Origin: JAGPCK01 sp964535575 | GTDB lineage: Bacteria > Bacteroidota > Bacteroidia > UKL13-3 | DNA: 64,000 bases | Assembly (NCBI GenBank): GCA_964535575.1 | Contig: CAZHTC010000004.1 | Span: forward strand, 62,001-126,000 | Reading direction: 5' to 3' | The notes under the pieces: generated by a model | Databases searched by the model: none | What the model was told of the DNA's origin: nothing | What the model saw: only the letters and a program-made list of their open reading frames with translations | In this document: positions 51,523 through 60,621 of the stretch, one piece after another | How the letters are laid out: every line of letters starts with the position of its first letter | Position numbering within the stretch: the stretch's first letter is position 1 | Position numbers and translations under genes: made by a program

Positions 51523-51726
51523 ATGAAAAAATATGTAGCCGCAAACATTTTAGTATCTATCGGGTTAATTACCGGGGCAACAGCAGGTTTTATCTACTGG
51601 AAATTTGTTGGTTGTGCCAACGGAACCTGTATGATAACTTCTAATCCGTATATAAGCACAGTGTATGGCGGAATAATGGGAGGTTTGGTATTTAGTTTAG
51701 TAAAAAAAGAAAAGAAGGATAACTGA
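51523..51726 (+). CDS. DUF6132-family small membrane protein
   Basis: The 67-residue protein starts immediately after the dioxygenase stop (51523 is the next base). It has two hydrophobic segments (~5-27 and ~45-60) joined by the loop VGCANGTCMITSNPY, which carries two cysteines four residues apart. DUF6132 proteins occur next to sulfur genes in many Bacteroidota; a role in sulfur or persulfide movement across the membrane is plausible but not shown. It has no other recognised motif. Confidence 0.8.
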   Translation: MKKYVAANILVSIGLITGATAGFIYWKFVGCANGTCMITSNPYISTVYGGIMGGLVFSLVKKEKKDN

Positions 51727-51728
51727 TT

Positions 51729-52034
51729 ATGGCAACATTTAATGAATTGATTAACGATAAAACCCCGTTGCTGGTTGATTTCTCGGCCGAGTGGTGCGGA
51801 CCATGCAAAATGATGTCGCCTATTCTGGAAGAAACAGCCAAAAGCATGGGAGATGCGGTACGGATTATTAAAGTAGACGTGGACAAAAATCCACAGGCTG
51901 CAGCTGCTTATCAGATACAGGGTGTACCTACGCTTATTTTATTCAGAGAAGGCAAAATACTCTGGAGGCAATCAGGAGTGGTGCCATCGCATGAACTTAT
52001 TAAAACCATACAGAGTAAAACAAATTATAATTAA
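51729..52034 (+). CDS. Thioredoxin in persulfide operon
   Basis: The 101 residues are a whole thioredoxin: active site EWCGPCKMM (Cys23, Cys26), cis-Pro in QGVPTLILF and the final VVPSHELIKTI helix. No signal peptide is present, so it is cytoplasmic. Placed 2 bases after the DUF6132 gene, it likely reduces protein or low-molecular-weight persulfides, or recycles the rhodanese, during sulfide detoxification. It differs from the organism's general thioredoxin, whose gene is not in this window. Confidence 0.95.
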   Translation: MATFNELINDKTPLLVDFSAEWCGPCKMMSPILEETAKSMGDAVRIIKVDVDKNPQAAAAYQIQGVPTLILFREGKILWRQSGVVPSHELIKTIQSKTNYN

Positions 52035-52040
52035 AAAATC

Positions 52041-52460
52041 ATGTCAGCTTCACATATAGTACAAACGCACTACACCGAAGGGATGTCGTTTGAAACGATA
52101 GTAAATGATCATTCCATCCAACTTGATATGGATGAAGCCGGAGGAGGAAACGATACCGGGCCCCGACCTAAACCGCTTATTCTATCGGCACTTGGCGGAT
52201 GTACCGGAATAGATGTGGTTTCCATATTGAATAAAATGCATGTACTGTACAACAATTTCACCATTGACGTTAACGGAACATTAAGTGACGAACATCCAAA
52301 AGTGTACACTCATATCCATATCAAATACCTGATAAGCCTTAATGCGGCAGATCAGGAGAAAATGATAAAAGCCGTAAATTTATCGTTAGATAAATATTGT
52401 GGAGTAAGTGCCATGCTTAAAAAAGTATGCCCTGTTACTTCCGAAATTATTTACCGGTAA
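52041..52460 (+). CDS. OsmC-family protein (YhfA-like)
   Basis: The 139-residue protein has the OsmC fold with a catalytic Cys54 in SALGGCTGIDV and a second Cys in KYCGVSAML near 120. OsmC/Ohr proteins reduce peroxides with paired cysteines; the YhfA-type group is often found in sulfur-detoxification operons. A role in persulfide or peroxide removal fits here. It ends the operon, 24 bases ahead of a strong terminator. Confidence 0.88.
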   Translation: MSASHIVQTHYTEGMSFETIVNDHSIQLDMDEAGGGNDTGPRPKPLILSALGGCTGIDVVSILNKMHVLYNNFTIDVNGTLSDEHPKVYTHIHIKYLISLNAADQEKMIKAVNLSLDKYCGVSAMLKKVCPVTSEIIYR

Positions 52461-52483
52461 AGAGATTCTTTAGTTGAACACAT

Positions 52484-52515
52484 AAAAAAAGCCCCGCAAT
52501 TAACGGGGCTTTTTT
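52484..52515. terminator. Bidirectional terminator between osmC-like and efp
   Basis: AAAAAAAGCCCCG-caattaa-CGGGGCTTTTTT forms a perfect stem with A and T runs on both sides, serving the convergent transcripts. Confidence 0.92.
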
Positions 52516-52536
52516 GTATTATATAAACTTTCAGTA

Positions 52537-53097
52537 CTACTTTACACGCTCAACATACTGTCCCGTACGGGTATCAATTTTAACTTTTTCACCTACGTTA
52601 CAAAAAAGTGGTACCATAATTTCCGCACCCGTTTCGGTAGTGGCCGGCTTTAATGTATTGGTAGCGGTATCTCCTCTAACGCCCGGCTCGGTATAGGTAA
52701 TTTCCATAATTACAAAAGTAGGAGGCTCGGCCGTAATAGCGGTATCTCCTTCAAAGGCCACTTTTACAATCATCTCCTCTTTCATAAGTTTGGCTGCATC
52801 ACCAAGCAACGTTTCTTCAATGTAAACCTGATCAAAAGTTTCCTGATCCATCATAACCAAACTGGTTCCATCTTTATACAGGTATTGCATCTCTTTAAAT
52901 TCAACACGAACAAATTCAATCTCCTCCCCTGCCCGATAACGATGTTCCATTTGTTTGCCCGATTTCACATTTCGGAGTTTTACCTGATAAAATGCCCTTA
53001 AGTTTCCGGGGGTACGATGAATGTATTCCAATACCTGACATAATTCACCATTGTGGCGTATAAACGCTCCATTTGAAAGATCAGCAGTAGTAGCCAT
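52537..53097 (-). CDS. efp: Elongation factor P with unusual loop
   Basis: EF-P relieves ribosome stalling at polyproline runs. The 186 residues are in the normal range, with the three-domain order (N-terminal KOW-like, OB and C-terminal OB: VNTLKPATTETGAEIMVPLF). The first-domain loop reads TPGNLRAFY (29-37): the position of the modified Lys34 of E. coli is Asn32, with Arg34 two residues on. It therefore cannot carry the beta-lysyl or rhamnosyl modification at that position. It lies opposite the persulfide operon. The assignment is secure from the overall length and C-terminal motif GTRTGQYVERV-like (DTRTGQYVERV). Confidence 0.93.
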   Translation of the reverse strand: MATTADLSNGAFIRHNGELCQVLEYIHRTPGNLRAFYQVKLRNVKSGKQMEHRYRAGEEIEFVRVEFKEMQYLYKDGTSLVMMDQETFDQVYIEETLLGDAAKLMKEEMIVKVAFEGDTAITAEPPTFVIMEITYTEPGVRGDTATNTLKPATTETGAEIMVPLFCNVGEKVKIDTRTGQYVERVK

Positions 53098-53152
53098 AAA
53101 TATTTAATGCAATTAGTGCGCGAAAATAGGTAAATCGGGGATAAAAGAAAAT

Positions 53153-56100
53153 TTACCTGATAAGCGTTACACTTCCTTTAAACATATCTTTTCTGCCTCT
53201 TCTTCCCTCGCAATGAATAAAATAATAATATTCACCCGTGGCAGCCTCACTCATTTTTGAATTTCCATCCCACCAGTCATCGCCTTTCCAGTCGTAAACT
53301 TTTTGCCCCCAGCGGTTGTAAATCTCTCCTCGTATGGAAATATAACCCATATAGTCGGGCTGAAAGAAATCATTGATACCATCACCATCGGGCGTAAATA
53401 CATTTGGAATTCGGATATAGTATAATTGTTCAAGTACGTGAATATTATCAAAAACCAGAGAGTCCTTACATCCAAGAGTATTCTCAACAACCAGCTTTAC
53501 AATATATTTACCCGGAAACTCATAGGTATAGGTTGGGCTGAAATCAGTTGACTTACCTATTCCATCTCCGAATGTCCAGTCGTATTTTACCGCTCCGGTA
53601 GAGGTATTCATGAAAATTACGGTAAGCGGTTCTATTTTGCTTGTATCGGATGGAGTAAAAAGTGCATGAGGTTTTGGATAAACTACTACAAATGCTTTCA
53701 ACGTATCGAAAATACATTTTTGATTTTGCACCAATACCCAATAATTGGAAGTGGTGGCCGGAGTAACAAAAATACTTTTGGCAGTTTCCCCGGTGTTCCA
53801 TCTGAAGTTGGTTCCTACCAACACTTTTAATTCCACCGTTGTTCCCTCACAAATGGTATCTCCTTCGCCAATATTCAGCACAGGTCTGTTTAATACGGTG
53901 ACGTCAACCGAATCTAAAGCCGGGCATCCACCGGAAACCAGTAAACCCGTAACGTAATAACGAATGGTATTTAATGGACTGCTTATAGGATTGGCACTGT
54001 TGGAATCACTTAGGGCAACTGATGTATTCCATGTATAAATAACAGCGCCCGAGGCATGCATTTGCACCGATTCGCCTTCGCAAATTACCGTATCAATTCC
54101 GGCATCCACCACTGGAACCTCGCGGATAGTTATCGGGTAAAAAACGGTATCTCCTGCACACCCAAAAGTGTTTGTTTCAATCAGCATTACGCGCCCAGTA
54201 CCTTTATTGCCCCAATTAATATTAACGGAAGATCCGGTTGTAGTTCCTGAAATAACTCCGCCCTCAACAAACCATTTATAGGTAGAGCCTGTAACCTGAC
54301 TCACCTTATAATTTACACCAGTTGTTTTTTCACAGGGTTGCTGATCACCTGTAATGCTTGCAGGAAGTGGCCTTGAATACACATTTACCACTACAGTATC
54401 GTAGGTAATGCACCCCCCGTTTACCAGAGTGCCTGCCACTATATATTTTGTTGTAACAGTGGGGCTGGCCAATGGATCAGGAATGATGGTAGAAGATAAA
54501 GTGGGGTCGTTGCTCCAATTGTAAATAACCGCTCCGGTTGCATTTAATTGAACCGCAGCACCTGGATCGCATGACTTTAAATCCGGCCCTGCATTGGTGT
54601 TTGGTTTTGGCCGTATGGTAATACTTAAAAAGGTAGTATCTCCTATACATCCTCCGGCACTTTTTTCTACCACGTAAAGCTGTCCGGTACCCGAACCGCC
54701 CCAATTCACTTTTACTTGTTCAGTATTACTTCCGGATGTGATTCCTCCACCCGATATGCCCCAAAAATAAGTGGTACCGGTAGGGCCTGCAGGAATAGAA
54801 TAAAGACTACCCACATCCCCGGTACATGGAATAATATCACCGCTCATTGTTTTGGAAAGTGGTTTTGCCTCTATCGTAACAGTGATGGAATTATTAATCC
54901 CCACGCAACCTTTCGAATTGGTTTCAACAACAGTTACAGTGCCGGTGGTTGAAGTGGAAGGCCAGTTCACCAAAATGGCAGAAGTATTCTGACCCGAGGC
55001 AATAGTTCCTCCCGTAACGGTCCAAAAATAAGTAGAACCAGATCGGGGTGAAATAGAATAAGACTCATTCAAAGCTGGTGCACAAATAAATTTATTTCCC
55101 GATATCGAATTTGTTCCCACAAACGGGTCAACTTTTATGCTGTAGTTAATGGTTGAAATTTTTGGCGGACAACCATTATCACGTGCCTGAACAGTGATTA
55201 CATAAGGAGCTGCACGCACTGAGCTACAGGCCGGTGTCCAGCAAAACTGAGCGGTTGCCGATAAAAATCCTGCGGTATCTCGCAAAGTAGCCAATGGTCC
55301 TGAATACCCTCCGGTTCCGTCAAGTATATCTCCAAAACTGGTAATGTAAATGCTGTCCTGCGTATCGGTAAATGTTACGGGGAAACAAGTGGTTTCTCCT
55401 GCAATTACTGTTGGGGTGGTATTACCGCTTCCGCTTGCGCCTGAAAGATTTGCCGGTGGGTTTGGCGGACAATTAAGTACCAATAAAATCACATCCCTGC
55501 GTACTGACCCAAGATAAACTCCGTTTCGGTATTCTTTTACTTCAATAGCAACCGAGTAATTTCCGGCCGATGGTGCTTTAAAATCGCATAGCCCGGTTCC
55601 GGTATTAATATTTGCTACTCCGCTTGCGCCAAAAGGTTGTGTTGCACTAAAGCCTGTATTGTAGGTAACTCCGTTAAACGGATAACTTAAAGTGGCCGGT
55701 ACTCCTCCACTGTTATAGGGGTCGGGGTTGGCTGAACTAGCTCCTGTATAAGGACGAACAACCGAATACACCAAACTATCTCCGTCTGTATCGGTTGCAG
55801 CATTGGCTACCTGAGCCAAATCATTGGCACATATGTAAGGTGCCGGTATACCCACAAACGATGGAGAATTATTTTTATAGGTGGTGCTCGGAATATATAC
55901 AGCATAGGTGGCCCCCATTAAATCGGCAATGTTCACCTGACCACTGGTTCGGCAACATCTTAAATAAGTAACAATATACCCTGTGGTGGAAGGTTTGGGA
56001 ACAGAAATATTCACTTCGTAAATAGCCTGTTCAATTCCGATATTAGGAGTAAACGAACAGCCACTTCCACCTGAAGGCGGAGTAACGTCTTTTTTAGAAA

Positions 56101-56353
56101 TCCAGTTTACCTGATAATCTCCTACTTTAGCCTTTGTATTATCATTCTTATGAACACCAATGGTAATGGGATTATCAAATTGCGTTGCTGACGATTTATC
56201 ACGGTACAACACCAAACGCACCTTGTATGTTTGGGAACTTGAAGTTTCAGAGACATAAGTATAGCTCATACTTCCTCCCAAAATGTGGGAAGCATAAACA
56301 AATGGAGCGCAGAAAAAGGCAATGAGTAGGGAAACTATTTTAAGCAGGCGCAT
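53153..56353 (-). CDS. Second giant PKD-type surface protein with T9SS type B domain
   Basis: The 1066-residue protein has a signal peptide (FVYASHILGGSMSYTY follows), an N-terminal unit rich in beta strands and several Ig-like repeats in the middle with recurrent GxTYxWxVxGG patterns and CXGD pairs. It ends in the type B sorting domain: IPNVFTPDGDGINDFF, IYNRWGQKVYDW, WWDGNSK and GSVTLIR. T9SS exports such proteins to the surface. The internal repeats at ~480-760 are near copies with 80-residue spacing, so unequal recombination could change its length. Probably an adhesin or matrix component; ligand unknown. Confidence 0.93.
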   Translation of the reverse strand: MRLLKIVSLLIAFFCAPFVYASHILGGSMSYTYVSETSSSQTYKVRLVLYRDKSSATQFDNPITIGVHKNDNTKAKVGDYQVNWISKKDVTPPSGGSGCSFTPNIGIEQAIYEVNISVPKPSTTGYIVTYLRCCRTSGQVNIADLMGATYAVYIPSTTYKNNSPSFVGIPAPYICANDLAQVANAATDTDGDSLVYSVVRPYTGASSANPDPYNSGGVPATLSYPFNGVTYNTGFSATQPFGASGVANINTGTGLCDFKAPSAGNYSVAIEVKEYRNGVYLGSVRRDVILLVLNCPPNPPANLSGASGSGNTTPTVIAGETTCFPVTFTDTQDSIYITSFGDILDGTGGYSGPLATLRDTAGFLSATAQFCWTPACSSVRAAPYVITVQARDNGCPPKISTINYSIKVDPFVGTNSISGNKFICAPALNESYSISPRSGSTYFWTVTGGTIASGQNTSAILVNWPSTSTTGTVTVVETNSKGCVGINNSITVTIEAKPLSKTMSGDIIPCTGDVGSLYSIPAGPTGTTYFWGISGGGITSGSNTEQVKVNWGGSGTGQLYVVEKSAGGCIGDTTFLSITIRPKPNTNAGPDLKSCDPGAAVQLNATGAVIYNWSNDPTLSSTIIPDPLASPTVTTKYIVAGTLVNGGCITYDTVVVNVYSRPLPASITGDQQPCEKTTGVNYKVSQVTGSTYKWFVEGGVISGTTTGSSVNINWGNKGTGRVMLIETNTFGCAGDTVFYPITIREVPVVDAGIDTVICEGESVQMHASGAVIYTWNTSVALSDSNSANPISSPLNTIRYYVTGLLVSGGCPALDSVDVTVLNRPVLNIGEGDTICEGTTVELKVLVGTNFRWNTGETAKSIFVTPATTSNYWVLVQNQKCIFDTLKAFVVVYPKPHALFTPSDTSKIEPLTVIFMNTSTGAVKYDWTFGDGIGKSTDFSPTYTYEFPGKYIVKLVVENTLGCKDSLVFDNIHVLEQLYYIRIPNVFTPDGDGINDFFQPDYMGYISIRGEIYNRWGQKVYDWKGDDWWDGNSKMSEAATGEYYYFIHCEGRRGRKDMFKGSVTLIR

Positions 56354-56460
56354 GTAGTTATTTGACTATTACAAAATCTATGACCGTTTCACAAATGCAA
56401 ACGTTGCATTATACCCGCAATATAAGGCAAATAGATTACAAAATACTCCCACTGAGTTTT

Positions 56461-56820
56461 TTACATAAACCCAAGCTGAAGTTTGGCAGCTTCACTCATC
56501 ATGTCCTGTGTCCAGGGCGGATCGAATACCACATTTACCTCCACATTCTGAACTCCTTCAATGGCAGATAGTTTCTCCTTTATTTCAGCCGGCATACTTT
56601 GGGCTGCAGGGCAAAATGGGGAGGTAAGCGACATGATGACTTCAATATTCAGGTCGTTCGAAACTTTTACCTCGTAAATAAGCCCGAGTTCATAAATATT
56701 TACGGGAATCTCCGGGTCAAAAACCGTTTGAATTACCTGTATAGCCTCTTCTTGTACCTGAACCCAGGTTTTACCGGCATTGGCACTTGGTTGTGGTTTA
56801 ACTTCTTCACTCATACTCAA
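56461..56820 (-). CDS. sufT: SUF-associated DUF59 (MIP18/PaaD-like) protein
   Basis: The 119-residue protein is a DUF59/MIP18-family member, with VFDPEIPVNIYELGLIYEV near the N-terminus, the SPFCPAAQSMP motif with its Cys and VFDPPWTQDMM. The family contributes to Fe-S cluster delivery; in SUF operons it is called SufT. It overlaps sufE by 4 bases and is the last gene of the suf operon. The first ~15 residues are poorly conserved, so the start may lie a few codons later. Confidence 0.93.
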   Translation of the reverse strand: MSMSEEVKPQPSANAGKTWVQVQEEAIQVIQTVFDPEIPVNIYELGLIYEVKVSNDLNIEVIMSLTSPFCPAAQSMPAEIKEKLSAIEGVQNVEVNVVFDPPWTQDMMSEAAKLQLGFM

Positions 56821-57245
56821 AGTTGTTTTGCTTTAAATGCCAGTGCGTAATATTTCATTTGTTTAATCATGCTCGCGAAACCATTACTTCGCTGCGAGCC
56901 TATCATATGGCTCATGCCTATTTTTTCTATAAAATACAGGTCGCTTTCCACTATTTCACCGGGTGTGTGGTCGTTCCACACACTAATGAGCAGGCTTATT
57001 AATCCTTTGGTGATTTCGGTATTGCTATCGGCTTCAAAATGCACTTTTCCGTTTTGTACGGTAGGAAATAGCCATACTTTACTCTGGCATCCTTTTACCA
57101 GATATTCTTCGGTTTTGTGCGATTCATCCATTGCAGGAAGTTTATGCCCCAGTTCCATCAGGTAAAACAAGGTACTTTCCATATCGCCCTCAAAAAGGGA
57201 GAAATTAGCAATAATCTCGTCTTGTTTTTCGCTTATTGTTTTCAC
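56817..57245 (-). CDS. sufE: SufE, sulfur acceptor protein
   Basis: SufE activates the cysteine desulfurase SufS and accepts persulfide sulfur on one cysteine, in YLVKGCQSKVWLF here. The 142 residues and the GHKLPAMDE motif are usual for SufE. It starts 4 bases after sufS and overlaps the DUF59 gene by 4 bases, in the order sufB-C-D-S-E-T. Confidence 0.95.
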   Translation of the reverse strand: MKTISEKQDEIIANFSLFEGDMESTLFYLMELGHKLPAMDESHKTEEYLVKGCQSKVWLFPTVQNGKVHFEADSNTEITKGLISLLISVWNDHTPGEIVESDLYFIEKIGMSHMIGSQRSNGFASMIKQMKYYALAFKAKQL

Positions 57246-57249
57246 GCAA

Positions 57250-58506
57250 TCAATTCAATCGTTTTAACAAACCTTCCAATGCCTGCAGTAATGTGTTCAC
57301 TTCGTTCATGGTATTGTAAACGGCAAACGAAGCCCTCACGGTTCCTTCAATTCCAAAACGTTTCATGAGGGGCTGCGTACAATGGTGCCCGGTGCGCACG
57401 GCAATGCCCTTTGCGTCCAGCATCATTCCGGTATCAAACGGGTGCTGCCCCGTAAGTAAAAATGACTGAACAGATACTTTTTGCGAAGCAGTGCCGATTA
57501 AACGTATTTTATTGCTGAACGAATTATTCATTTCATTAATCCCCAATACAAAGGCACTCAATAACTCATTTTCGTGTGCTGCTATAGACGTTTTGCCTAG
57601 GCTGTTTATAAAATCAATAGCACTTTTAAATGCAATTACATCGGCAATATTGGGTGTGCCTGCTTCAAATTTATACGGGATTTCGTTCCAGGTGGTTTTT
57701 TCAAAAGTTACTTCTTTAATCATCTCTCCTCCGCCCTGGTAAGGCGGCATTTGCTCCAGCAATTCGCGTTTGCCGAAAAGCACTCCCACACCTGTGGGGC
57801 CATATACCTTGTGTGCACTGAAAACAAAAAAATCACATCCCAACTTTTGGACATCAATTTCAAGATGTGAGGTAGCCTGTGCACCATCAACCACTACTTT
57901 TGCTCCTGCCGCATGTGCCTTCGAAATAATTTCGGCCACCGGATTAATGGTTCCCAATGCGTTTGAAACATATACCACCGAAACTATTTTTGTTTTAGGC
58001 GACAGTAATTTTTCGAATTCGTCCATCAGCAGCTCACCGGCTTCATTAATGGGAATTACCTTGAGAATGGCTCCTTTTTCCTCGCAAATTAATTGCCACG
58101 GAACAATATTGCTGTGATGTTCCATGCCGCTAATGAGTACCTCGTCCCCTGTTTGTAAATTGGCTCGCCCCCATGATTGAGCCACGAGATTAATTCCTTC
58201 GGTGGTGCCTTTGGTAAAAATACACTCCTCTGCTTCGTTGGCATTAATGAATGCCTTTACCGTATGTCGTGTTGCTTCGTATTGTTCGGTAGCACGTGCA
58301 GCAAGCGTATGTGCCGCCCGGTGAATATTGGCATTATCAGTTTCGTAATATCTGGTAAGGGCATTAATAACTGATAAAGGTTTTTGGGTAGTGGCCGCAT
58401 TATCCAAATAAATAAGCGGTTTTCCGTTTACCTGCTGGTGCAAAACAGGAAATAAAGTTCTTATTTTCTCTATGTCTAATCCGTTTATGGCTGATGGACC
58501 GGTCAT
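57250..58506 (-). CDS. sufS: SufS cysteine desulfurase
   Basis: SufS removes sulfur from cysteine for Fe-S assembly. The PLP lysine is in SAHKVYGPTGVG and the catalytic Cys376 lies in RTGHHCTQPL, the short group II-type loop. TTRGTNEGIN-like (FTKGTTEGINLV) and GMEHHSNIVPW are other type II desulfurase marks. Length 418. It follows sufD by 3 bases. Confidence 0.96.
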   Translation of the reverse strand: MTGPSAINGLDIEKIRTLFPVLHQQVNGKPLIYLDNAATTQKPLSVINALTRYYETDNANIHRAAHTLAARATEQYEATRHTVKAFINANEAEECIFTKGTTEGINLVAQSWGRANLQTGDEVLISGMEHHSNIVPWQLICEEKGAILKVIPINEAGELLMDEFEKLLSPKTKIVSVVYVSNALGTINPVAEIISKAHAAGAKVVVDGAQATSHLEIDVQKLGCDFFVFSAHKVYGPTGVGVLFGKRELLEQMPPYQGGGEMIKEVTFEKTTWNEIPYKFEAGTPNIADVIAFKSAIDFINSLGKTSIAAHENELLSAFVLGINEMNNSFSNKIRLIGTASQKVSVQSFLLTGQHPFDTGMMLDAKGIAVRTGHHCTQPLMKRFGIEGTVRASFAVYNTMNEVNTLLQALEGLLKRLN

Positions 58507-58509
58507 GAT

Positions 58510-59826
58510 TTACAAAGTGGCAATTCTCTTTTCAATAAGGTGAATAAGCCCCGCTTTCACGGCTTCGTCATCAATCATCTCCAGTACTTCGGCCGCAAAG
58601 GCCTGCATCAGTAATGTTTTGGCAACATCCACTCCAATGCCTCTTGAGCGCAGGTAGAATAATGCCTCTTCATCAATTTGCCCGGTAGTTGCTCCGTGGG
58701 AACACTTCACATCATCGGCAAAAATTTCGAGCTGAGGTTTGGTATTCACAATGGCCTCGTCAGACAACAGTACGTTACCATTTCGCTGATAAGCGTTGGT
58801 TTTTTGTGCGTCTTTGCGCACCATTACTTTGCCGTTAAACACAGCCTGTCCATTGCTGCCTACTATGCCTTTGTACAACTCGTTGCTGTAACAATGCGGC
58901 ATGGCATGGTCAACCAGAGTATGGTTATCAATCAAACTGTCTTTACCGGCCAGGTATAATCCGTTAAGATGTGTGGTTGTTTGTTTATCGTTTAATAAAA
59001 ACTGTAGGGTATTGCGTACCAACTCTCCGCTGGTGGTAATGGTGAGGGTAGAAACCGCTGAATTTTTCTCCTGCACTATTCGCGTTTGATCCACACGAGA
59101 GGTGTGAGCTGCTTCGTGCTGTAGTTTTAAATAACTCAATTGTGCATTTTCTCCCACAAGTCCTTCGGCAACATAATTGGTAAAGCCGGGATACTGCCCC
59201 ATGCTCACTGCCACTTCCATCACCTTTACCGAGGATTCTTTTCCCAATACCACAATGGTACGCGGCTGAATAAAAACAGCTGCATTTTCGCAATTGGCCA
59301 CATGGTACACTAATACCGGAAATTTTACCTCCGTTTTTTCAGGAATATGAATGAATAAACCATCCTGCAAAAAGGCCGTGTTTAAGGCGGTGAATGCATC
59401 CGCTTCAAAAGGGACGTATTTAGCAAAATGCCCGTTAAGCAACTCGCTTTTTTCTTTACGCAATGCGGCAATTGAGTATAGCCCGATCCCTGCATCTAAA
59501 ATATGAGAGTGCTCGCTGCTGTAAAATCCGTTTACAAGTACCACACGGTTTGCTTTTAAATCGGCAAACGGTAAGGCTTCAATCCACTCGGCTGCTACCG
59601 GAACCGGTTGGGCTGCTTCGTAATTTGGTTTCAGTACATTGCTAAGATGGGTATATCTCCACTCTTCGTGGCGGGCAGTGGGAAAACCCAATTGTTCAAA
59701 ACGGGCGAAAGCCTCTTTGCGCACCTTGTTAAGTGTTGTATTGGTTTCTCCATTTAGTTTCGATTGAAATTTTTCCATTTCAACCGAAAGAAAACCGCGC
59801 ATATCATTGGCAACAGTGGTACTCAT
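58510..59826 (-). CDS. sufD: SufD, scaffold subunit
   Basis: SufD pairs with SufB and SufC in the scaffold on which Fe-S clusters are built. The 438-residue beta-helix protein has the SufBD core (LPFADLKANRVVLVNG, ADDVKCSHGATTGQIDEEALFYLRSRGI). The HGATTGQ histidine is the conserved SufD metal-site residue. It is 3 bases from sufS and 2 bases from sufC. Confidence 0.95.
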   Translation of the reverse strand: MSTTVANDMRGFLSVEMEKFQSKLNGETNTTLNKVRKEAFARFEQLGFPTARHEEWRYTHLSNVLKPNYEAAQPVPVAAEWIEALPFADLKANRVVLVNGFYSSEHSHILDAGIGLYSIAALRKEKSELLNGHFAKYVPFEADAFTALNTAFLQDGLFIHIPEKTEVKFPVLVYHVANCENAAVFIQPRTIVVLGKESSVKVMEVAVSMGQYPGFTNYVAEGLVGENAQLSYLKLQHEAAHTSRVDQTRIVQEKNSAVSTLTITTSGELVRNTLQFLLNDKQTTTHLNGLYLAGKDSLIDNHTLVDHAMPHCYSNELYKGIVGSNGQAVFNGKVMVRKDAQKTNAYQRNGNVLLSDEAIVNTKPQLEIFADDVKCSHGATTGQIDEEALFYLRSRGIGVDVAKTLLMQAFAAEVLEMIDDEAVKAGLIHLIEKRIATL

Positions 59827-59828
59827 GG

Positions 59829-60593
59829 TTATGCCGTTTCAGCCTCTTTTACTTCTACCTTAATCCAATCGTATCCTTTGGCCTCCAGTTCAAGAGCCAG
59901 TTCTTTGCCTCCCGATTTTACTATGCGGCCTTTGTACAACACGTGCACAAAATCGGGAACAATATAATCCAGCAAGCGCTGGTAGTGGGTAATTACAATG
60001 GTTGCATTGTCTTTGTTTCGCAGGGCATTTACGCCATTGGCCACCAAACGAAGCGCATCAATATCGAGCCCCGAGTCGGTTTCGTCAAGAATAGAAAGCT
60101 TGGGTTCCAGCATGGCCATCTGAAAAATTTCATTCCGTTTTTTCTCTCCACCCGAAAATCCTTCATTTAACGAACGGCTCAACAAGGTTTGGTCAATTTC
60201 TACCTGCTTCATTTTTGTTTTCATCAGGTTCAAAAATTCAACTGCTCCCAAGGCTTCCTGACCACGGTATTTACGCACTTCGTTTACGGCTGTTTTAATA
60301 AAATTGGTAGTGCTTACACCCGGAATCTCTACCGGATATTGAAAGGCCATAAACACCCCTTCGCGGGCTCTTTCCTCAGGTGCCATCTCGAGCAAATTTT
60401 TACCGTTAAAAGTTACCTGGCCTCCGGTTACTTCGTAATCCGAACGACCGGCCAAAACGGATGACAAGGTACTTTTACCCGAACCATTCGGGCCCATAAT
60501 AGCATGTACCTCTCCGGCTTTTATCTCTAAGTTAATTCCTTTCAGAATCTCCTTTTCCTCTATCCCTGCTTTTAAATTTTTTATCGATAACAT
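59829..60593 (-). CDS. sufC: SufC, ABC-type ATPase
   Basis: SufC supplies ATPase activity to the SufBCD scaffold. Walker A GPNGSGKST, signature SGGEKKRNE and Walker B LSILDETDSGLDIDAL with a following D-loop are clear. The ETDSGLD Walker B variant is typical of SufC. At 254 residues it is the normal length and lies in the operon between sufB (28 bases) and sufD. Confidence 0.97.
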   Translation of the reverse strand: MLSIKNLKAGIEEKEILKGINLEIKAGEVHAIMGPNGSGKSTLSSVLAGRSDYEVTGGQVTFNGKNLLEMAPEERAREGVFMAFQYPVEIPGVSTTNFIKTAVNEVRKYRGQEALGAVEFLNLMKTKMKQVEIDQTLLSRSLNEGFSGGEKKRNEIFQMAMLEPKLSILDETDSGLDIDALRLVANGVNALRNKDNATIVITHYQRLLDYIVPDFVHVLYKGRIVKSGGKELALELEAKGYDWIKVEVKEAETA

Positions 60594-60621
60594 ATAAAGA
60601 ATAATTCTTTTTAAATAATTT

